64,000 nt of DNA from Halicephalobus mephisto (taxonomy: Eukaryota; Nematoda; Chromadorea; Rhabditida; Panagrolaimidae), in contig SWDT01000567.1 of NCBI GenBank assembly GCA_009193035.1, positions 62,001 through 126,000 of the forward strand. The letters run 5' to 3'. Numbering within the stretch: position 1 is the stretch's first letter; the number at the start of each line of letters is the position of its first letter. This document shows positions 56,048 through 64,000 of the stretch, piece by piece. The position numbers were made by a program, and so were the translations under genes. The notes beneath the pieces are model-generated. The model made no database searches. It was not told the origin of the DNA and worked only from the letters and a program-made list of their open reading frames with translations.

Positions 56048-59000
56048 TCAATTGAGATCGTCGAATTCAAAACCAGGGTTATCGTAATGTCGCTCCAGAA
56101 TCTGCTGGAATTGAGAATGAAGTTCTGTAAAATTCGGTCTTCTTTCGGCATACCGATGCCAACAACGGGTCATTATGTCGTAACTGAAAAAATCAAAAAA
56201 GTAAAAAATGTTTTACGAATTGGTCTCGACGCGAATTTTTAAAACTTTCCAGTTGGGACCGAAAATTGTGAAATTTAGTATTTATAAAATTCTCTAAAGT
56301 TGTAAAAAAGCGAAAATTTCTTACAAATTAGTCTTGAGAAGAATTTTAAAACTTTCCAGTTGGGACCAAAAATTCCGATTTCATGATTCATTTTTAAAAT
56401 TGTCTTCTCAGATAGATCAGGAAACATTTATATCGGAGTACATGAAATACCTAACGTTCTGGTGGTTTTTAAAGTTGATTTTCATATATGAAAATATTAA
56501 TAAATATTTTAAAATTATGATATGAGAATATCTTCATTAAAAATTTCTTAAATATATTCTTCTCAGATGAATCTAGAACCTTTTAGATTAGAATATATAT
56601 GGTACATAACTCTTCTCCCACTCTCCGAAATTGATTTTCATATATGAAAATATTAATAAATATTTTAAAATTATGATATGAGAATATCTTCATTAAAAAT
56701 TCCTTAAATCTATTCTTCTCAGATGAATCTAGAACCTTTTAGATCAGAGTACACAGGGTACATAACTCTTCTCCTACCCTCCAAAATTGATTTTCATATA
56801 TGAAATTTTCAATAAATATTTTTAAATTATAATTAATACTAAAGTTTCCGTTAATTTTTTTTTGCAAATATTAAAAATAAAATTCTTACATGTCATCAGA
56901 AGCATGACGTGGCTGTGGAGGTCTGTCTCCACTTTTCAGAGCCTTGAATAATCCACTGTCCTTCACATGTGACATCGGGACTTCTCCTAGGGAATACATT
57001 TCGTACAGTAACATCGAAAAAGACCATCTAAAAACCAAATACAGTATGATTAAAAAAGCAAAAAGTTGTTTGACATTTGTGGTCCAAGTATTTATTTTCA
57101 AATTTTAGGGTTAGATTTGAAGAAAAATATTTAAAATAAGATAATTGAATTTGTAAATTCTGAATCTGAAGTTAGAAGGCAGCTTTCAGAATCCTGAATT
57201 CTGGAGGTTAATTCTCGATTCAGATTTTAAAATTTTTAAAATATTTCTAAAATTAAAAAAGTTTTAAAATAAGAAAATTGAATTTGTAAATTCTGAATCT
57301 GAAATCAAAATCAATAATTAACTTTCAAAATTCCGAAATTTGGATTCTGGAGGTTAATTCTCGATTCAGATTTTAAAATTTCTAAAATATTTCTAAAATT
57401 AAAAAAGTTTTAAAATAAGATAACTGAATCTGTAAATTCTGAATCTGAAATCAAAATCAATAATTAACTTTCAAATTCCGAAATTTGGATTCAGATTTTA
57501 AAATTTTTAAAATATCTCTAAAATTAAAAAAGTTTTAAAATAAGATAATTAAATCTGTAAATTCTGAATCTGAAATCAAAATCAATAATTAACTTTCAAA
57601 ATTTCGAAATTTGGATTCTGGAGGTTAATTCTCGATTCTAAGACCATCTGAATTTCATTTTTGAAAATTTATAAAAAAACTAAAATTTTATCTAAAATAA
57701 TTTTCAAAATTCTACAAAAAATTATTTCAAATATTTTTCAATTTTTGAATTAAAATAAAAATAAAAATATTTGGAATAGAAATGTTCAAAAACGAAAAAT
57801 AAGAAACTTACACATCACTACTTTCGCAGAATTTGCCTTGGGCCATGGCTTCAATCGCCATCCAGTGAATTGGCAGATGACGAAATCCTGGTTTAGAAGG
57901 TTCAAAATTTTCATCTCCAACTAATGAACAAAAATTAAATCCACAAATTTTTGCTCTAAGACCGGTTGTGAGTAAAACGTTTCTCGCTGCGAGATCTCTG
58001 TGGACTAATCCCTTCGATGCGATGTATCCCTAAAAATTCTAAATTAAATTAAAAATAATTTTTTTAAAACTCACCATTGCATCTGTTATTTGAATTATTA
58101 TTTTTAAATATTGTTTAAATGGTAACATACAAATTGAATTTTCAAAATCGCAAATTTGCATTCCATCTTTTAATTGTGTAATATATTTCAGTAAATCCGT
58201 ATGAGTTAATTCGAGAATCGTACATGCAAAATTATTTTTGTTAACCCATCCCAGCAAGTTAGCAATGTAGTCGTGATGTTTGAGAATCTTCATAGCGTTG
58301 ATTTCTCGCAATAATTGATGTTCTTCGTCTTCGTCAAATCGACGAGGAACCTGCAATTCATCACGAATTAAAAATGACAATTTAAAAGTCTTGTTCGTCC
58401 TAGTGGTTATCTCGCCTTAGGCGGGGTCCGTTTTTAAATATATTAATTCAATGTGAAATTTTTACGAAAAAATAGTCGCAGAAATCTGATTTTAGGATTC
58501 TTAATCGGGGTTTGAATATGGTGATCATTTTGTTTAAATTGAAGATTAAAGTTCAAAATTTAAATCAAAAATTCACTTCAAAGCTACTCGTCAAAATCCA
58601 AGATACAGGTTCTATAATTTCAAATTTAATAAACAAAGTTCGAAATCTAAATTTCATATTGTCAAAATTCAAGAGCAAAGTTTTACATCATCTATGTTAA
58701 AAATAAAAATTAGAAATCCGAAGTTTGTGTTTTTAAAATTTAACATCTAAATCAGAGATTCACATCATCAAAGTTAAAAATAAAAATTTGAAATCTGAAT
58801 TTTACATCATCAAAGTTAAACGTAAAAATTAGAAATTCACAGCATCAAAGTTAAAAATAAAAATTTGAAATCTGAATTTTACATCATCTATGTTAGATAT
58901 AAAAATTAGAAATCTGAATTTTACATCATCAAAATTAAAAATAAAAATTTGAAATCTGAATTTTACATCATCTATGTTAGATATAAAAATTCGAGATTTG

Positions 59001-61768
59001 AAATTTCATATTAACAAAATTCAAAGTTAAAATTAGAAATTCACATCATCAAAGTTAAACGTAAAAATTTGAAATCTGAATTTTACATCATCAAAGTTCG
59101 AAGTCAAAATCAATGGTTCATATCATCAAACTTAGACATTAAAATTTCAAATATGAATTGTTTTCAGTCAATTGTTAAGATTTTAAATCTAAACTTCGTA
59201 TTACAAAGTTAAATGTCAAATTCGAATTCTGTATTTTTAAAGTTAATTGTCGAAAATCGAAATCTAAATTTTGATAATTAACTTTAATAATGCAAAGTGT
59301 AGATTTCGATCTCTGACTACGGACTTTGATGATATAGAACCTAAATTTCGACTTTGAACTTTGACAATATAGAACTTAGATTTTGAATTTGAATTTTGAC
59401 GATATAGAACTTAGATTTCGATTTTGAATTTTGACGATATAGAACTTAGATTTTGGCTTTGAATTTTGACGATATAGAACTTAAATTTCGATTTTGAATT
59501 TTGACGATATAGAACTTAGATTTCGACTTTGAACTTTGGTAACGGTGATAATGGAAAACTTAAATTTTGTGAATGATAATCACGTGTACTGATCTATACT
59601 ATAGAAGGAAAAATAAATTAAGACAATATAGAAATCAGTTTTGTTCAATTTTGACTTACTCTGATGGCGACAGCACAGTCTTGGAATTGCTTCATCTCCC
59701 CGAGGTTTATCCACTGCATTATGGGCGCTTTACCTTTTAATTTCCCGAGGTAAATAACGAAGGAATTTCCTTCCCCTAAGGGAAACTCGTAATTTATGAT
59801 TACTCTGTCAATGTGGACTTCCCAAGGCAGACAATCTATTTTTTCATTTTCGTTTTTTTTTCTGCAAATTAAAAATTAATAAATTACTGTAATTTTTTGT
59901 CTTACAGATATGTTTTACTCAATTTGTATTCCTCTTCTGGATCAATTAAGTTGTCATCCAATTGTCTTTTGCTCATTCTGTAGAAAAAACACCCGAGCCC
60001 TCCGGCACTGGCCATGCAGAGGAGGACTATGATCACGAACTGGTCCAACGCCACTGACATGGGTTCTACGTAATGGTATTTTTCGGGAATTTCTAATTTT
60101 GTTTGTTCTACAGTATCCCTACAAATCAGAAAAGATTCATCCAAGTCATCTGGATTCGAAACGAAATCCGCATGGAATACTGTATCGGAATTTTCTAACT
60201 TCAAATGAAGAGGATGAATTAAATCGTTGAAAATCTTTGTTTTTTGTTTTTTGGATTCGATTTTGAAAAAAAGTTGCAATTTCGGTTCCAATTTTGTCAA
60301 ATTCAGCAAATCGGTCTTCAAACAGTCATCCGGAAAAAAATCGAAAAATATTACGGAAGAATTTTCAAAATTTTCATTTTTTAAATCATCTATGAGATTA
60401 CGGTAGAACGGATATGTCTGAAAACATGACGCAGATGACGTTGAATTTTCTGAAATAAAAATTTAATAAAATTTAAAATTTAAAATTTACCCAAATTTAA
60501 AATAGAAAATAATTTTTCACCAATACAGTAATCGTAGAATTCAGAAGTCGAATTTCCCAACCACGGCAGATACATTTCTGAAATTATTTTTTAAATAAAA
60601 AATTTCAAAAATCATACGAGAATCGTTTTGATTTTTTTGAAAATGAACTTTGATAAAATTTTCCTTCATTTCCGATGACCTAAGGGCACAAGTGGAGGTG
60701 TTTAAAAAATTCATAGCTATCGATTTCAACATCCACAAATCTTCAGTAACATTTCCGAGATAAACATTCAAGTAATCCGGAGTCGAACTTTTTATTGTTT
60801 TCAGATCTGAAGTAACGTAATTTTTAAATTAAAAAAATAATTTTAATTTTTTTTAAATTTCCAAATTTTTAAATAAAAAAAAATAAATTTCAAAATAAAA
60901 AAAAAATAATTTTAAATTTTTTTAAATTTCCAAATAAAAAAATAAATTCCTAAATTAAAAAAAATAATTTTTAAATCTCCAAATTTTTTATAATAAAAAT
61001 ATTTTTTAATTTTTTAAATATAAAATTATAAATTTAATTTTGATTATTTTTATATTTTTTTTAAGTTTAAAATTCGTGTTTATTTTTTCCATTACGGTAA
61101 CAGTGAAGTTTAATCAAAAATGTCCTTACCCAGAGGAATTTCGTCACAGAAAATTGTGGAACAGCTTTCAAAATTAACGACGTCCAAATCACATGTTATA
61201 AATTTTTCGTTTTTGTTCAAAATTTCGATAATTTCAGAATTCATTGAAATTAAAAAAATTTGAATATTTTCTTCCAGAAGATTATCCGGAAAAGCAGAAA
61301 TCAGATTTTTGTTGAAATAATTAGTCAAAATCGTAATTGTTTTTTTTTGAATAAAATTCGAAGAAATTTTATTTAATTTTTTTGTCTGAAAAAATTTTTA
61401 AAAATAAATTTAAAAAAAAAACATACAGTATTTAAAATGTTGTTTAATACAGTAACCAGGTCATCTTGTTCTACGGTAGAAGTCGTTAAAGAATAATTGT
61501 AAAAAAAATCAATATTATTTTTTTTCCAAAAATTTTTGAAATCTTGAGAATTTATTTTTTCGATTTTTTTATTTCCGAAGTAAATTTCGTGAGAAAAATT
61601 AAAACCACATTTTCTGGCCATAGATCCGTAAAAATCAAAAAGATCTTTAAAATCGTCCAAAGTTACGTTAGAGTCGACAGTGACGATTCCGAATGACGTC
61701 ATGCCTACCGTAGGACATTGTCCATTTACAGTAATAATTAAAATAAAAATAAAATACAAACTGATCAT
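56048..61768 (-). CDS. Receptor tyrosine kinase-like protein, probable pseudokinase
   Basis: Ten exons on the minus strand: 61768-61427, 61385-61130, 60806-60618, 60577-60491, 60449-59906, 59861-59660, 58350-58075, 58029-57812, 57027-56890, 56183-56048; 2388 nt, 795 aa. Signal peptide MISLYFIFILIITVNG, a Cys- and N-glycosylation-bearing ectodomain of about 410 aa, TM LDQFVIIVLLCMASAGGLGC (about 427-449), then a kinase domain with PLGEGNSFVIYLG (glycine loop), DCAVAIRVPRRFDEDEEHQ, HRDLAARN (642-649), WSFSMLLYEMYSLGEVP, DIMTRCWHRYAERRPNF. Three key sites deviate: the VAIK lysine is Arg (540), DFG reads GFN (662-664, KICGFNF) and APE reads AIE. HRD is kept. The style resembles the nematode KIN-15/16-like receptor kinases. 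The ORF is intact, so a kinase-dead receptor with scaffold or allosteric role is inferred. Confidence 0.9.
56230..56840. repeat. Dispersed repeats in the receptor-kinase intron
   Basis: 56230-56420 has two copies of 'aaaactttccagttgggacc'. 56430-56830 has three copies of 'gttgattttcatatatgaaa' + 'atattaataaatattttaaa' (reverse orientation of the TTTCATATATGAAA family), separated by 'cttctcagatgaatctagaa'. Confidence 0.8.
57110..57640. repeat. Tandem repeat in the receptor-kinase intron
   Basis: Four copies of a unit near 120-150 bp: 'ttgtaaattctgaatctgaa', 'atcaataattaactttcaaa', 'tggattctggaggttaattc', 'tcgattcagattttaaaatt'. Confidence 0.85.
58500..59560. repeat. Two minisatellite-like blocks in the receptor-kinase intron
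   Basis: 58500-59110: 'gaaatctgaattttacatca' + 'tcaaagttaaaaataaaa' repeated about eight times. 59330-59540: 'gacgatatagaacttagatt' + 'tcgattttgaattttgac' repeated four to five times. Before them, at 58390-58430, 'cctagtggttatctcgcc' recalls half a tRNA (A-box half) without a B box. Confidence 0.75.
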
Positions 61769-61988
61769 AGTCAGAAAAAAGTTTTTGAGGTAGTCATCTG
61801 GATTCCGTTTTCTGTAAGTTTTCAGATTTGAATCAAGTTAATTTTTGGATGATAAGCGAAATTTGATAAAAGCACAATGACCAATTTTTTCCGTTTTTGC
61901 TTCTCGAGGATTAAGGCTTATCAAACAGACTTTTCGGAGACATTGCTTTTATTTTATTTTTTTTATTCAATAAAAAAAGAGATCAATA

Positions 61989-63862
61989 TTAGACTGTTTC
62001 GACTTTGTCTAGAGCGATGTCTTTGTGAAGTCGCTCCAGAATCGCCGCTTGTTTCCAGGAAAACGGCTCCGGACTTCCTGACATGGAATCTTGGGACTGT
62101 CGACGAGAAGGATTCGAAATCGAAAACGAAGGTCTTCTACTGCTAGCTGCCGATTTCAATCTCACTAGAAATTTTTTAAAATTATATTTTTACAAAACAA
62201 TCTCGAAAGGAATTTTCGAAGTTTTCCAATCGAGACCCAAAAATTAAAAATTAATTTTTATTCAATTTTAAAAATATAATTATACTATTGTGAAAATAAC
62301 AATTTTTGTAATTAGTTCTGAAAGAAACTTTCCAATCGAGATCAAAAATTGTTAAAATTTAATTTTACGGAACTCAAAAAAGATCCAATCAGGATACAGT
62401 ATTTCGAAAATTAAAAATAAGATGTTTTGCGAAGTGGTCTTGAGGACAATTTTTATATTTTTTAAAATTGTAGGATTCTTTTAAATTATTTTATTTTGGA
62501 GAAAATTATAGAAGACTTTAGAAATCCAGAAGAGATTCTAAAAGACTTCAGAAGCTTCCATGAGATTCTAGATGATCTCAGAACCTTCCAGATCCTAATC
62601 ATCAGAGCTTTTTTGATGTACCGCTGCATTAAATACAACACAATGATGTTGTTCTTAATGTATCTGATGCATCAGGATCGTTTTAATATATCAATATATT
62701 GAATATAATACATTGATATTCAATATATCGATATGTTGAATATAATGTATCCGATACATTAGAGTTGTTATAATATATCGGATACATTGTATACAATATG
62801 CCAATATCAACTTAATATATCACTGCATTGAATATAATGTATCCGATATATTATAGTTGTTATGATGTATCAAATCTATCATATTCAATACATCGATATG
62901 AACTTAACATATCCATACATTGAATATAATGTATCCGATACATCAGAGTTGTTATAATGCATCAAATCTATCATATTCAATACATCGATATCAATTTAAC
63001 ATATCGATACATTGAATATAATGTATCCACACACTATATACTATATACCCGGTCTTTGTGTGTACTGCACAGCTTATGAACCTATTAACCAACATCCTAA
63101 AAATCATTCTACCACTACAGTATTCTGTGAAATTAATTTTTTTGGTTCTAATAAAGCTAAATACTTACATATTTCATCATGGACATCTTGATGGAAAGGA
63201 TTATCCTCGTCGTTTTCTTCTAATTTCTTCTGCATGTAACAAGAAATCGTGTCCGTTGCGAAGGCGTCCCCGAGGACATTTACGGCGGTTCTGACTCTGT
63301 CTAGCAACCAGTCTACTGTAATAATTAATGAAACGTCTTTCACTGGCAGTCCTACTGTATTCAGAATGACAATGATACTGACTAATCCGGCGGGAACGGA
63401 ATTCAATCCTAACGAAGCGATCGTGGCGATGAAACTAATTGTGATGACTTCAGCAAGAGTCAAAGTAATGTTGTTCAATTGGGCGATGAAGATAACAGCC
63501 ACTGCTTCGTAGAGGGCATTACCGTCCATGTTTATCGTCGAACCTAATGGGAGGACAAATCTGGCGATCCGTCTGTCAACATTCAAATTATCCTCCATAC
63601 ATTGCATGGATATCGGCAAAGCAGCACCCCCTGAGGCGGTCCCGAAGGAAGTCACAATTGCTTGGGTCATTCCTCGGACTATTCTCATCGGGTTCCTTCT
63701 AGTGAGGATGAAGTACAGTAACGGCATCGTGACACAAGTATGGACTATCAATCCACTCATTACCGTAATCACATACATGAATAAAACAGCGGCGGTGTCA
63801 GAGAGGTCGTCGAGGTCCAGTAAGTTCCCCGCAATCAGACAAATGATGCCTAAGGGCGCAAA
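61989..63862 (-). CDS. Excitatory amino-acid-type transporter (SLC1), C-terminal part
   Basis: Two exons on the minus strand seen: 63862-63169 and 62164-61989, joined in phase; the 5' part continues beyond the window (another intron starts at 63863). The first carries the SLC1 transport core: TSFGTASGGAALPISMQCME (hairpin HP1), RFVLPLGSTINMDGNALYEA (TM7), a VITISFIATIASLGLNSVPAG segment region (HP2) given here in part, and VDWLLDRVRTAVNVLGDAFA (TM8) with the conserved D, R and N. The second exon is a cytosolic tail, Ser/Arg-rich, ending ILERLHKDIALDKVETV. By family: Na+-coupled uptake of glutamate or a neutral or acidic amino acid at the plasma membrane. Deviations: HP1 lacks the usual SSSS run, NMDGT reads NMDGN, and the HP2 IPQAG reads VPAG. 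The receptor-kinase gene follows 220 bp downstream on the same strand. Confidence 0.9.
62190..62600. repeat. Dispersed 'gttttccaatcgagacc' repeat in SLC1 intron
   Basis: Copies of 'gaagttttccaatcgagacc' near 62218 and 'actttccaatcgagatcaaa' near 62328, family members of the 51.6 and 56.3 kb repeats. They are followed by a run of 'agattctagatgatctcaga'. Confidence 0.7.
62630..63045. repeat. 'gaatataatgtatccgatac' minisatellite
   Basis: Interleaved units such as 'tatcgatacattgaatataa' and 'tgtatccgatacatcagagt', repeated about six times in the 1004-bp SLC1 intron. A related fragment with 'gtatctgatacatcagcatc' lies near 26942. Confidence 0.8.
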
Positions 63863-64000
63863 CCTAGAAGAAAATCAAATCATATTATTTAAAAAACAAA
63901 AATTACTACAAAGCGGTCTCGATGGGAACTTTCAAAACTTTCCAATCAAGACCAAAATCACAAAATTTAATACTTATTTGATTCTAGAACAGAAAAAAAA
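63863..64000. other. Intron of the SLC1 gene, to the window edge
   Basis: Begins upstream of the 63862 splice acceptor. It contains another 'actttccaatcaagaccaaa' copy near 63937. Confidence 0.6.

Noticed and set aside
55904..56242. 112-codon plus-strand ORF
   Set aside because: It lies opposite the last kinase exon (56048-56183, minus), which carries the kinase C-terminal motif RCWHRYAERRPNF.
58385..58432. tRNA gene
   Set aside because: 'cctagtggttatctcgcc' resembles the 5' half of a tRNA, but no B box or acceptor-stem pairing follows.
61877..62146. 89-codon plus-strand ORF
   Set aside because: It lies opposite the last SLC1 exon (61989-62164, minus), whose frame joins the transport-core exon in phase.

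Overview
The window looks like nuclear DNA of a nematode. It is AT-rich, the genes are split by introns (many of 40-60 bp) with TTTTCAG-type 3' splice sites, and several start codons sit a few bases after a splice acceptor, as in trans-spliced nematode mRNAs. The gene content also fits: ShK domains, a DEG/ENaC channel, an anion-type Cys-loop channel, a C. elegans-like receptor tyrosine kinase, F-box and FTH-domain proteins, and Tc1/mariner and pogo relics. Gene models were joined by hand. In every complete multi-exon model the exon lengths sum to a multiple of three and the splice phases agree.

Layout. 0-0.4 kb: end of a ShK-domain protein. 1.9-7.1 kb (+): a 1499-aa DEG/ENaC subunit with a very large mucin-like and Gly-Ser-Asp repeat insert; a copy of its 3' end lies at 8.0-8.3 kb. 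8.9-9.7 kb (+): orphan single-pass membrane protein. 10.8-11.8 kb (-): orphan 115-aa protein. 13.9-17.1 kb (-): M3-family oligopeptidase/mitochondrial intermediate peptidase relative that has lost its zinc site. 18.1-20.4 kb (+): copine. 20.55-22.1 kb (+): Cys-loop channel. 22.1-28.7 kb: gene desert with a Tc1/mariner relic and a MITE. 28.7-31.5 kb (+): C2H2 zinc-finger protein. 31.5-36.4 kb: diverged repeats. 36.4-37.9 kb: pogo-like transposon with both ends, dead transposase. 38.4-39.7 kb (+): F-box protein. 39.8-42.7 kb: satellites. 42.7-44.5 kb (-): FTH-domain protein. 45.3-52.2 kb (+): WDR24, a GATOR2 subunit. 52.6-53.8 kb (-): second F-box protein. 53.8-56.0 kb: tandem repeats. 56.0-61.8 kb (-): receptor tyrosine kinase with the marks of a pseudokinase. 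62.0 kb to the edge (-): glutamate-type (SLC1) transporter, C-terminal part.

The genes do not form one pathway. Two themes recur: membrane signalling and transport (DEG/ENaC, Cys-loop channel, receptor pseudokinase, SLC1), and proteins that keep a fold while losing catalytic or metal-binding residues (M3 peptidase, kinase, possibly copine). Much of the non-coding DNA is made of a few diverged repeat families that recur in introns and intergenic gaps. Those families, the pseudo-enzymes and the mucin-bearing channel are the most unusual content. I found no evidence for a wholly new multi-gene system.
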